A stretch of 64,000 nucleotides of DNA from positions 19,126-83,125 of the forward strand of contig WGMU01000105.1 in assembly GCA_016124895.1 (NCBI GenBank). Direction: 5' to 3'. The notes under the pieces are model-generated. The model searched no databases and was not told the DNA's origin. It worked only from the letters and a program-made list of their open reading frames with translations. Of this stretch, positions 56,765 to 64,000 are shown piece after piece. The DNA is from a bacterium (GTDB lineage Bacteria > Planctomycetota > Planctomycetia > Planctomycetales > Planctomycetaceae). The translations under genes and the position numbers were made by a program. The number at the start of each line of letters is the position of its first letter. Position 1 is the stretch's first letter.

Positions 56765-58198
56765 ATGATTCATTCCCTCGCTGAGCAATGCAGGAAGCAA
56801 CTCGATCTCCAGCGCCGCGAGTTTCTGGCGAGTTCGTTCTGCAGTTTCGGGTCGCTGGCGATGGCGGCGATGCTGCGGCGTGAGCAGTCGGCGACGGCCG
56901 GCCCGCTGTCGGCCCGCGCTCCGTACTACGACGAGGCGCCGGCGAAGTCTGTTATCTTCCTGTTTATGGCTGGAGGACCATCCCAGGTTGAGACGTTCGA
57001 TCCAAAGCCGCTGCTTAACAAACTCGACGGGCAGAGGCGGCCGGCGTCATTCGGCGAGGCGAAGTATCAGTTCGTCAAAGCCGATGCGAAACTGCTCGGG
57101 TCTGCGCGGAAGTTTACGAAACGAGGTGAAAGCGGCATCGAGGTCTCCGATCTGTTTCCGAAGACAGGCGGCTGCATCGACGACATTGCCGTCATCCGGT
57201 CGTGCTACTGCGACAAAGTCGTCCACTCGGCGGCACAGTACGAACTCTTCAGCGGCCGAACGTTTCCCGGTTTCCCCAGCATGGGTTCGTGGGTTCTGTA
57301 CGGACTGGGTGCCGAGACGGATTCGCTGCCATCGTACGTCGTGATGGCGGACCCGGACGGAGCCCTCGAAGCTGGGCAGCCGATGTATGGGAACGGGTTT
57401 CTGCCGTCCGCGTTTCAGCCAACGATGTTGAGCCCTGGTGCCGAGCCGGTTCGCAATCTCAATCTTCCGTCGGGGGTCTCTCTCGATGATCGCCGCGCGA
57501 CGGTGGACCTGATTCAGAACCTGGACCGGCTGGATCGCTCACCGCTGGATCAGGAACTGGCCGCCCGTCTCGAGACTTACCGCCTTGCGTTCCGGATGCA
57601 GACGCGGGCGCCGGAAACGTTTGATCTGGCTCAGGAATCGAAAGAAACACACGAGCTGTATGGCGTCGGGACCGAACCAACTGACGATTACGCGCGGCGT
57701 TGTTTGCTGGCTCGGCGACTGGTCGAACGCGGTGTCCGGTTTGTGACGGTGGTCTCCGGCGGCGGACCGGGCAATATGCAGTGGGACGCGCATAAGGACG
57801 TCGAGGAGAACCATCTGCGGATGGCCGCTCAGGTCGATCAGCCGATCGCGGGCCTGCTGACGGATCTTAAACGCCGCGGTCTGCTGGATTCGACGCTCGT
57901 TGTCTGGGGCGGTGAGTTCGGTCGTTCGCCCGAAGCTCAGGTCGGTCGCGGCCGAGATCACCACAACCTGGGATTCAGCATGTGGATGGCCGGCGGTGGG
58001 ATTAAAGGCGGCCGAGTCGTCGGTGCGACGGACGGGATCGGGCTCCGCGCCGTCGAGCGACCGGTTCACTTTCGCGATATCCACACCACGATGCTGAATC
58101 AGCTCGGCCTCGAACAGGACGAACTGAACTTCCTGCATCTGGGCCGACGCGAACGGCTGACGCTGATTCACGGCGAGGTGATTGACGAAATCGTCTGA
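56765..58198 (+). CDS. DUF1501 protein (Tat-exported)
   Basis: 477 residues from the ATG at 56765 (GGAGG four bases before it). A Tat-type signal RREFLASSFCSFGSLAMAA is near the N-terminus. The DUF1501 fold shows VIFLFMAGGPSQVETFDPKP, VVWGGEFGRSPEAQVGRGRDHHNLGFSMWMAGG and FRDIHTTMLNQLG, typical of this alkaline-phosphatase-like family. It is the third gene of a heme protein-DUF1549/1553-DUF1501 unit, the common planctomycete arrangement. Confidence 0.94.
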   Translation: MIHSLAEQCRKQLDLQRREFLASSFCSFGSLAMAAMLRREQSATAGPLSARAPYYDEAPAKSVIFLFMAGGPSQVETFDPKPLLNKLDGQRRPASFGEAKYQFVKADAKLLGSARKFTKRGESGIEVSDLFPKTGGCIDDIAVIRSCYCDKVVHSAAQYELFSGRTFPGFPSMGSWVLYGLGAETDSLPSYVVMADPDGALEAGQPMYGNGFLPSAFQPTMLSPGAEPVRNLNLPSGVSLDDRRATVDLIQNLDRLDRSPLDQELAARLETYRLAFRMQTRAPETFDLAQESKETHELYGVGTEPTDDYARRCLLARRLVERGVRFVTVVSGGGPGNMQWDAHKDVEENHLRMAAQVDQPIAGLLTDLKRRGLLDSTLVVWGGEFGRSPEAQVGRGRDHHNLGFSMWMAGGGIKGGRVVGATDGIGLRAVERPVHFRDIHTTMLNQLGLEQDELNFLHLGRRERLTLIHGEVIDEIV

Positions 58199-58321
58199 AC
58201 GTCTGATTGTCCGCTGCGGGAATCTGACGACCGGTTCTTGACCGGATTCCGGGGCGCAGTGAAGATGACCGGTCGCGTTTAGAACACTTTTCATTCCGCA
58301 GGTTTTCAAAGGAAACGAGAC

Positions 58322-58993
58322 ATGAAACCTCTCTGTCTTCTGGTTGCCGTTGCGAGTGCGGCAACGCTTGCACAGTCTGCTTCCGCTGCCAAAATCACAG
58401 GGGAGTACCTCGAAGCCCGCACCTGTAACGTCTACACCGGTCCGTGTTTCGCCAATGCCGAAATGAGTCTGACCGGCAAGGAAGCCATCATGGCCTGGAA
58501 GGTCGACAAAGGTGCCTGGAACGACGTTGATCTGAAAGGTCTCGGCGCCGCACTGGTCGTTAAGGTTCAGGGCACGCTCGGTTACGATGGCGTGTTTCCC
58601 ATGCAGGCCGGCAAGGTCAAATCAGTCATTCTGGTTGACGAAGCGGCGAACGAGCAGCAGCAGAAAGCGCTGGTCGACTTTGTTCGCGATTCGGCCAAAG
58701 AACTGACTCGTGACGTCGTCGCCGTTGAGAAAGTACCGTTTGACCTGAGCAATGATCACCTTGACCACGTCGGCAAGCTGAAGGTCGGCCAGCAGGTCGA
58801 ACTGCAGACTCGCAGGTTGAAGGACAGTGACTGCGTCTGCACGAACGAAGTGGTGTATTACCAGCCGCTCACGAAGATCGAGAACGCCAGCGCGGCGTAC
58901 TCGTTGAAGCTGTCCTACCAGGGCGACGATCTGGGCAGCCGCTTTACAAACAACGGTATCCGCAGCGCGTTTATCGGGACGTTCCGGCGGTAG
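58322..58993 (+). CDS. DUF1326-domain exported protein
   Basis: 223 residues, signal peptide cut near ASAA. It begins ITGEYLEARTCNVYTGPCFANAEMSLTGKEAIMAWKVDKG, the DUF1326 opening with paired cysteines. The remainder is beta-rich. Some DUF1326 proteins accompany metal transport or stress functions, but no activity is established. It starts 124 bases after the DUF1501 gene; a shared transcript is possible. Confidence 0.85.
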   Translation: MKPLCLLVAVASAATLAQSASAAKITGEYLEARTCNVYTGPCFANAEMSLTGKEAIMAWKVDKGAWNDVDLKGLGAALVVKVQGTLGYDGVFPMQAGKVKSVILVDEAANEQQQKALVDFVRDSAKELTRDVVAVEKVPFDLSNDHLDHVGKLKVGQQVELQTRRLKDSDCVCTNEVVYYQPLTKIENASAAYSLKLSYQGDDLGSRFTNNGIRSAFIGTFRR

Positions 58994-59072
58994 CAAAGTG
59001 GTCTGCAGCGAACACGTTTCGCTGCAGCGGCAGCCAGTTTGATTGAGGCGGCCTGGAGTTCCGTCGCAGTGG

Positions 59073-59675
59073 CTACCTGAATTCCGCTAGCTGCAGTGCC
59101 GCCTGATATTCGTCCGGCGTGTTCGTGTTCTGCAGGGAGTGCAGTGCCGGATCGACGTCTCGCAAGTCCGTTTCGGGGACGAGCAGCGAGCTGGATGCCC
59201 GGACCAGGAACAGGGGACGACGCTGGTCTCGATTGAGGAGCTTTCTCGCGACGTCTTCCAGTTCTGGTCGATAGATCCCTGAGAGAACGTGGACGTGCTC
59301 GCCGTCGGTGGGGATGGCGGCATCGTGATCAGCCAGCAGGCCGAACATGCGTTCGACGAAGGCCGGTTTGAGCAGCGGGACGTCGCAGGCCGTGACAAAG
59401 ACGGAGTCGCAGGTGGCTCGCGCGGCGCCGAGGCCGGTGGCGATACCAGCCAGCGGACCGAGTGAGTCATATTCATCGCGGACGATCGTCACGGTCGGTG
59501 AAAGCTCAGGGAGTTCCTGATGCTGAGCCGCAACGACGAAAAGCTGAGGGACGATTTCACCGAGGATCCGGCAGACGCGCTGCAGCATCAGTTCGTCGCC
59601 GAACGGCAGCAGCGCTTTCGGCTGCCCCATCCGTCGGCTGTGCCCGCCACAGAGAATGACTGCTCCGCGTCGCAC
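59073..59675 (-). CDS. mobA: Molybdenum cofactor guanylyltransferase
   Basis: 200 residues. The nucleotide-binding start is ILCGGHSRRMGQPKALLPFG, followed by DEYDSLGPLAGIATGLG, VTACDVPLLKP and the SGIYRPELEDVARKLLNRDQRRP segment, which is the MobA pattern. It links GMP to molybdopterin in the cytoplasm. No other Mo-cofactor gene is present in the window. Confidence 0.9.
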   Translation of the reverse strand: MRRGAVILCGGHSRRMGQPKALLPFGDELMLQRVCRILGEIVPQLFVVAAQHQELPELSPTVTIVRDEYDSLGPLAGIATGLGAARATCDSVFVTACDVPLLKPAFVERMFGLLADHDAAIPTDGEHVHVLSGIYRPELEDVARKLLNRDQRRPLFLVRASSSLLVPETDLRDVDPALHSLQNTNTPDEYQAALQLAEFR

Positions 59676-59944
59676 TTCGTCTAATCCTCATTCGGAGGAG
59701 CGGTCGTTGATGCAAAGGCGCTAAGTCACAAAGGTTCGCAAAGGAATTGAATTGGCTTCCAGTTCTCTGCATTGCTCACCAGCAACAACTTGTTTTTCCG
59801 ACAAGGAATTCCTGGTGCGAAGCTCTCTTCGTCTTGCCGAGCGTCCGACTCCGTTCACACAAATGACTGTGTGAATCTGTGTCTATCCGTGGCTGAAATA
59901 TCTGACTTGCGGCTTCGCGTCGTTGAGTCAGATCACGACAACAA

Positions 59945-61000
59945 TCAGACGGCCGGAATCGGTACCTTCAGTTCCTCAGCCAGCTTCAGCAGTGCGTTCC
60001 AGTTGCCATCATCGAGACCGATTCCTTCGGCCGATCGCTTTGCCAGCGTTGCTCGTTCGGGATCACCAGGCAGATAGATGCAATCGACGCCGTCAATGCG
60101 CGGGACATCGCGGACGTACTGTTCGAGTGAGCTGACTTCCTGGCTCAGATGGTCGAAGCCAGCGTAGCCCTTCGGGTCGATGACGATGAAGAAGGCTGCG
60201 TTACCGACCGGCGGCGGCGGGTCGGGATAGGCGCACTGACCGCCAGAGAGTGCTCCGCAGAGCATTTCGATCATGAACGACAGACCGAAGCCTTTGTAAG
60301 CCTGGTCGCCGCCCATTGGTCGAATGGTTCCCGGAGGATCGCCGTAAAGCTGATTGGGATCGTTCGTTGGATTGCCGTCCGGATCGAGGATCCACCCATC
60401 CGGTACTTTTTCCCCCGCGATTTTCTTGACGCGGACTTTGCCTTCCGCCGTCGCGCTGGTTCCGAAGTCGAGGATAAACGGGCCGTCTTTGCCACCCGGC
60501 ATCCCGATGCACAGTGGGTTGGTGCCGAGTCGCGGCCGTTTGCCGCCGACTGGAGCGACCCGCTGCGCCGCTCCGTGAGTATTCGCGCAGATGATCGCGG
60601 CCATGTTTCTCTCGGCAGCCATTTCAGCATATTCGCCCAGGCGTCCAATATGAGCGGAGCGACGCAGCGTCCCGGACGCGATTCCTGAACTGGCGGCTTT
60701 GTCCATCAGCCACTCCATCAGATTTCGCGACAGCACCTGGCCGAAGCCCCAGCTTCCGTCGGCGACGATCGTACCGGGGGTCTCGTTGATCACATCAAGC
60801 GTTGCTCCCGGCGTCAGTTTTCCGTCCTGAACCTGCTTGACGTAAAACGGAATCCGCATGACTCCGTGTGAATCGTGTCCGCGTAGATTCGCGTCGACGA
60901 GGCTGCGGCCGACAACGTCCGCTTCTTTCGGCAAAGCTCCCCCAGCGGTCAGCAATGCTCTGGCAAAGTTCAGCAGTTTCGAGGCTTCCAGAACCGGCAC
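59945..61000 (-). CDS. Ldh-family malate/lactate/ureidoglycolate dehydrogenase
   Basis: 351 residues. The family catalytic region is LRGHDSHGVMRIPFYVKQVQDG, with the NAD-binding stretch SWGFGQVLSRNLMEWL and KGFGLSFMIEMLCGALSGG. It oxidises a 2-hydroxyacid or related compound with NAD(P); the precise substrate is not evident. The 269-base gap before mobA holds only a diverged family C repeat fragment (near 59710-59745). Confidence 0.9.
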   Translation of the reverse strand: MPVLEASKLLNFARALLTAGGALPKEADVVGRSLVDANLRGHDSHGVMRIPFYVKQVQDGKLTPGATLDVINETPGTIVADGSWGFGQVLSRNLMEWLMDKAASSGIASGTLRRSAHIGRLGEYAEMAAERNMAAIICANTHGAAQRVAPVGGKRPRLGTNPLCIGMPGGKDGPFILDFGTSATAEGKVRVKKIAGEKVPDGWILDPDGNPTNDPNQLYGDPPGTIRPMGGDQAYKGFGLSFMIEMLCGALSGGQCAYPDPPPPVGNAAFFIVIDPKGYAGFDHLSQEVSSLEQYVRDVPRIDGVDCIYLPGDPERATLAKRSAEGIGLDDGNWNALLKLAEELKVPIPAV

Positions 61001-61494
61001 AGTTCATCTCCCGATCAAATCAACACGGACTGTTTCTGAAGACAGCTCATCTTCGAACGCGGGGATGGAAACTAGCGGGAGGTTCGTCGGCGCAGCAACT
61101 CAGAGCCGTCGTCGCTGCAGTCATTTTTCCTGCGTTGGCGGAACGTGGCCGGATCAGTGCGTGCCGTCTGACGCGCGGGGCGACCTTGCGGGTCAGGCAG
61201 GCTGAATGGCTCATTCCAGTCGCAGCGGACGCTCAACGAGGCTTGATCCTGGCAAAGCCGGCAGTTCTGGAAACCGATACTCATTGAGCCGGCAGCAACG
61301 GCAGGCCGATCTCTGCATCCAGCGGCCACTCAGCAGAGGCCACGGCAGAATGCGAATTCCGCTCGCACGGAAGCAGCGGCAAGTCACTTGAATCAGCACC
61401 ACGGATTGGCATCAACTGTCGGCGCAACAGTCCGAGGAACCCTCAACGGCCTCGCCTGTCTTCGCGTCGCAGCTCCCCCCAGCGAGAGGCACCG
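61001..61494. other. 494-base gene-free region
   Basis: Lies between the 5' ends of the minus-strand dehydrogenase and the plus-strand small protein, so it should contain promoters for both. Short ORFs occur in all frames with no ribosome site or protein-like composition. I see no palindrome or known RNA. Confidence 0.4.
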
Positions 61495-61794
61495 ATGAGC
61501 GAACGCGTTGCAGGGATTTTGACACTCGATGAACTACGTCAGTTTGTCCACGAAACGCTGTGCCAGCGCGAGAACCTTGTCAGAGATCAGTTTCAGATGC
61601 TCGAAATGGAACTGAAGAAATGTGGCCGAGCCTGCGGCCTGCAGTTTTCGATTCACGGACCGCGTCAGGTCCGCCTGAGCGCCGTCTGGGCGTCCGATCG
61701 CAATCACGTCTTCTTTTACGACGCCTCCGGCGCCCGCTTCATGAAGATCGAACTGGCCGAGCGAATCTCGGCGGTCAGCGATCAGGCCGCGTGA
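61495..61794 (+). CDS. Small protein of unknown function
   Basis: 99 residues with GCGAGAGG about eight bases before the ATG. Two parts: an acidic helical start (LTLDELRQFVHETLCQRENL) and a beta-rich end (LQFSIHGPRQVRLSAVWASDRNHVFFYDASGARFMKIELAERI). No signal peptide. The compact fold-like pattern suggests a real gene. A similar plan is seen in planctomycete small proteins, but I recognise no named family. Confidence 0.7.
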   Translation: MSERVAGILTLDELRQFVHETLCQRENLVRDQFQMLEMELKKCGRACGLQFSIHGPRQVRLSAVWASDRNHVFFYDASGARFMKIELAERISAVSDQAA

Positions 61795-61815
61795 CGCCCA
61801 TTCTCGTCTGAGATT

Positions 61816-61876
61816 GTGTGCCACTGGCTCCACCAGTGCTCCATACGAACCTGCACTGGCAGAGCCAGTGGCACAC
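61816..61876. repeat. REP-like palindrome related to family A, between convergent genes
   Basis: Perfect 15-base arms, GTGTGCCACTGGCTC (61816-61830) and GAGCCAGTGGCACAC (61862-61876), with further internal CACTGG/CCAGTG pairing. It lies between a plus-strand gene ending at 61794 and a minus-strand gene ending at 61896, so it may also act as a bidirectional terminator. Confidence 0.82.
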
Positions 61877-61895
61877 GGGCACGTCACAACTCGGC

Positions 61896-63017
61896 TCAAC
61901 CGGAGCGTACTGCGGGCTGCTTCTGACAAACCTCGCGATACAGCCGCGCGTACTCGTTAGCCATTCGCTCAACCGAGAGTGATTCGCGGCAGAAGTCGGC
62001 GGCGTTCTGGCCGAGCTGCCTGGCGAAGTCTGTCTCGCGAAGCAGGCGATCGGCGGCTTTCGTAAACGCGACACGGTCACCGGTCGGCACGACGAGGCCC
62101 GTCTGTTCGTGCGTGACGAGTTCAACGTTCGCGGCGATATCACTGACGATACAGGGGACGCCCGAAGCCATTGCTTCGAGCAGGCTGTTCGACTGCCCCT
62201 CGAAATCGCTGGCCAGCCAGAAGACGTCGAACAGCGACATCAGCGACGCCGCGTCATCGCGGTGACCGAGAAACCGGACGCGGTCGAGGCAGTGGATGTT
62301 GCGGGCGAATTCTTCCAGCTCGCGCCGCTGCGGACCATCGCCAACGATGACGAATGTGACGTCGTGTTCCAGATTCGTCAGCAGTTCGAACGACCAGAGC
62401 AGATCTTTCAGCCGCTTCTGCGGAGCGAGCCGGCCGACAAACCCGACCACCTTTGTTGATTCTGCCACATTGAGACAGCGACGGAATTCCTCGCGCGACT
62501 GCTGCGGAACCGGTGGCCGTTCGATCCCGTTCTTCACCACGGCCAGCCGTTCTCGCGGGATGCCAATCGACGCGTAAAAGTCGGCAACCGCCTGCGAGTT
62601 CCCAACCAGCAGATTCGTTTTTGGAATCAGTTTGCGGTCGAGCCACAACTGCCAGTCGGCCTTCCACGAATCGACACAACGCTCCGAGACGATGACTTTC
62701 GGTGCGTTCTGATTTGGTAACGCCAGCCGGCCGTAAGCGTTCGCCGCAAACAGCCAGGTGTGCAGAACGTCGGGCTGGTGCCGCTGCAGATGCCGCTTCA
62801 GCCGCCGCAGACACAGCGGATCGAACTTCCAGCGTTTTCCGAGCACCTTGAGTGGAATACCGGCCGCTTCGAGTTCAGCCGCGTACGGTCCTGATCGTGT
62901 CAGCGCGACGACCTCGACATCGAACTCGTCGCGCGACAGCCGAGTCGCCAGTAGCACCAGTTGTTTCTCAGCGCCGGCCTGGTCGAGCGTCGGAATCAGC
63001 AGCGTTACGTGAATCAC
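61896..63017 (-). CDS. GT4-family glycosyltransferase
   Basis: 373 residues with a GT-B fold. The N-terminal domain opens with LLIPTLDQAGAEKQLVLLATRL; the C-terminal nucleotide-sugar domain has FVGRLAPQKRLKDLL, IVGDGPQRRELE and the EX7E motif EGQSNSLLE. It transfers a sugar to a lipid or glycan acceptor, probably for polysaccharide or exopolysaccharide synthesis. It starts 17 bases after the coiled-coil gene, likely in one transcript. Confidence 0.92.
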   Translation of the reverse strand: MIHVTLLIPTLDQAGAEKQLVLLATRLSRDEFDVEVVALTRSGPYAAELEAAGIPLKVLGKRWKFDPLCLRRLKRHLQRHQPDVLHTWLFAANAYGRLALPNQNAPKVIVSERCVDSWKADWQLWLDRKLIPKTNLLVGNSQAVADFYASIGIPRERLAVVKNGIERPPVPQQSREEFRRCLNVAESTKVVGFVGRLAPQKRLKDLLWSFELLTNLEHDVTFVIVGDGPQRRELEEFARNIHCLDRVRFLGHRDDAASLMSLFDVFWLASDFEGQSNSLLEAMASGVPCIVSDIAANVELVTHEQTGLVVPTGDRVAFTKAADRLLRETDFARQLGQNAADFCRESLSVERMANEYARLYREVCQKQPAVRSG

Positions 63018-63034
63018 AAATTACTTCCTGCCGC

Positions 63035-63571
63035 TTAAGCGGCGCGGGACTGCTTTCCGTCGGGGTCGTCCAGAATCTGCTGAATCGCGGCCAGTGGCAC
63101 ATTCATCTGCCGCGCGATTTCCTCAGCGGTGAAACCAGACTGGTGCAGCAGGCGCACGAACTGTGCCGGCTCGCCCTGCAGTGACAGTTTCTGCCTCGCG
63201 TCGGACCATGTCGGATCATCGGACGCAGAATGGTCACGTTCGAGCGGTGACGGAATGCCTTTGACCTCTTCGAGCAGTTCTTCCAGCCGAGCAATTTCGC
63301 GGTCCGTTTCGGCAACCATCTCGTCGAGAATTGACAGCTTGGTCTGCAGCACGGCTTCTGTCTGCCGAGCGGTATCATGCAACCGGACTTCGTGCTGTTC
63401 GAGCTGCCGCTGTGAATCCTTGCGGCGGCGTTCCATTTCCTGCCGTGCTTCAGCAACCGAATCGGTCTTCCGCCGCCGCCGCAGCCGCCGGACGATGCTG
63501 CGTCGCATCATGATTCCGAACGCGACGATAAACAGCACCTGTACGAACGGGTGGATTTCCGAGAGATTCAT
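63035..63571 (-). CDS. Membrane-anchored coiled-coil protein of unknown function
   Basis: 178 residues. One N-terminal transmembrane helix (VQVLFIVAFGIM) is followed by a basic patch (RRSIVRRLRRRRK), a long coiled coil (about 40-115) and a C-terminal helix-turn-helix-like segment (SGFTAEEIARQMNVPLAAIQQILDD). The last part resembles a small DNA- or protein-binding helix pair. It may organise a cytoplasmic complex at the membrane. Followed by the glycosyltransferase gene. Confidence 0.78.
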   Translation of the reverse strand: MNLSEIHPFVQVLFIVAFGIMMRRSIVRRLRRRRKTDSVAEARQEMERRRKDSQRQLEQHEVRLHDTARQTEAVLQTKLSILDEMVAETDREIARLEELLEEVKGIPSPLERDHSASDDPTWSDARQKLSLQGEPAQFVRLLHQSGFTAEEIARQMNVPLAAIQQILDDPDGKQSRAA

Positions 63572-63735
63572 ACTTCGTCATCCGTGACGTTTCTCAGGTT
63601 GGTCCAGTCCAGCCTCGCGATTCCGGCCTGACGTCTGCCAGCCGGAATCTTTTTGCCCCGATCTTTCTGCAATCAAAGTCAAACTGCAGAAAAATGGGGG
63701 CAGAAAAAACCACTGGGAAGAAGCTCGACCGCGAT

Positions 63736-63807
63736 GGCGGGGTGGGACTGAGCCTGCGAAGGAAGCCCCGGGGCTTCCCTCGTTCCTCACTCCAGCCCCG
63801 GCCACCC
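63736..63807. repeat. Dispersed long palindrome, family B, copy 4 (left arm shortened)
   Basis: The left part has lost the CCGGGGCTGG of the arm (GGCGGGGTGGGACTGAGCC) while the right arm TCCAGCCCCGGCCACCC is intact; the centre is a perfect 18-base palindrome GGAAGCCCCGGGGCTTCC at 63761-63778. It precedes the 3' end of the His-rich gene by 12 bases, so it could terminate that transcript. Confidence 0.78.
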
Positions 63808-63819
63808 GACCCCAAGCTG

Positions 63820-64000
63820 CTAACCGTGATCATGGTCGTGACCATGTCCGCCATCGTGGTCGTGGTGATGTCCGGCGTCGTGGTGATGTCCGGCGTCGTG
63901 GTGATGTCCGGCGTCGTGGTGATGTCCGGCGTCGTGGTGATGTCCGGCGTCGTGGTGATGTCCGGCGTCGTGGTGATGTCCGGCGTCGTGGTCATGATCG
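63820..64000 (-). CDS. C-terminus of a His/Asp-rich protein (5' end outside the window)
   Basis: Read on the minus strand, the frame stays open from the window edge to a TAG at 63820-63822. The visible 60 residues are His-rich: DHDHDAGHHHDAG... repeating HHHDAG, then ...HHHDHDGGHGHDHDHG at the end. Such tails occur on nickel/zinc/cobalt transporters, metallochaperones and cation-diffusion facilitators, where they bind divalent metals. The upstream protein is unseen, so its function is open. The tandem DNA repeat in this stretch (63871-63990) is described separately. Confidence 0.72.
   Translation of the reverse strand, partial: DHDHDAGHHHDAGHHHDAGHHHDAGHHHDAGHHHDAGHHHDAGHHHDHDGGHGHDHDHG
63871..63990. 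repeat. 18-base tandem repeat encoding HHHDAG
   Basis: Plus-strand unit TCCGGCGTCGTGGTGATG is repeated six times perfectly (63871-63978) and a partial seventh follows to 63990. The unit length is a multiple of three, so copy number can change without a frameshift. It codes for the His-rich tail on the minus strand. Confidence 0.93.

Noticed and set aside
63871..63990. Regularly repeated units as a CRISPR array
   Set aside because: Units are 18 bases, contiguous with no unique spacers, and encode a protein repeat in frame.
63594..63995. Open frame giving a TTPDI-repeat protein on the minus strand
   Set aside because: It is the out-of-frame reading of the 18-base repeat followed by the family B palindrome; the HHHDAG frame gives a typical metal-binding tail that stops right after the repeat.

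Overview
The window looks like chromosomal DNA of a planctomycete (Planctomycetia-like). The lineage-marking families are two DUF1501 proteins (33174-34487, 56765-58198), two DUF1549/DUF1553 proteins (35123-37324, 54705-56747), two large PVC-type heme-binding proteins with CxxCH motifs (19351-22389, 50724-54701), ECF sigma factors, an FHA-containing sigma-54 activator and a Ser/Thr kinase. DNA is G+C-rich and intergenic spaces carry several families of dispersed palindromic repeats. No rRNA, tRNA or CRISPR array was seen.

Layout. 1-2.7 kb: the 3' part of a Wadjet (JetABCD) plasmid-defence operon, cut by the window edge (JetC C-terminus, complete JetD). 2.9-7.5 kb: a replication block on the minus strand, dnaN, DUF721/DciA-like, gyrB, preceded by a 568-base non-coding stretch with DnaA-box-like 9-mers. 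7.5-11.5 kb: two divergent secreted M28 metallopeptidases with PDZ domains. 11.5-13.75 kb: a small island with a REP-associated tyrosine transposase (RAYT) flanked by inverted copies of a 29-base palindromic repeat, then a KAP-family P-loop NTPase followed by a 30-base-arm palindrome of the same family. 13.8-19 kb: a truncated Gfo/Idh/MocA oxidoreductase, pepA, an SDR, a secreted protein of unknown function and arfB. 19.3-24.5 kb: a minus-strand operon of a ceramidase-like secreted protein, a Rieske-fold protein that has lost its iron-sulfur ligands, and a PVC heme protein. 24.7-28.4 kb: mnmE and an FHA-GAF-AAA+-Fis regulator. 28.9-32.9 kb: small metabolic genes (PhyH, CoA-binding, HIT, LysM lipoprotein, pterin dehydratase, SDR).

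33.2-38 kb: DUF1501, a strong terminator, an ECF sigma factor overlapping a gene that fuses an anti-sigma-like N-terminus and membrane anchor to DUF1549/DUF1553, and a second ECF sigma factor. 38.3-47.2 kb: an MscK-like channel, a Ser/Thr kinase, an Nramp-related transporter lacking the metal-site motifs, and an FHA/class III cyclase. 47.3-50.6 kb: a GT-C glycosyltransferase whose coding sequence contains three perfect parS-type palindromes at exact 42-base spacing, followed by parB. 50.7-59 kb: a heme/LamG/propeller protein, DUF1549/DUF1553, DUF1501 and DUF1326. 59-64 kb: mobA, an Ldh-family dehydrogenase, a small conserved-looking protein, a GT4 glycosyltransferase, a membrane coiled-coil protein, and the His-rich C-terminus of a gene that runs off the end.

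The replication genes and the parS-parB locus lie about 42 kb apart, so the window is probably origin-proximal. The most interesting observations are the parS array embedded in a membrane-protein gene, the ECF sigma / anti-sigma-DUF1549 fusion, the ligand-less Rieske protein in its operon, and the RAYT-KAP island. All family assignments come from reading motifs; no database search was run.
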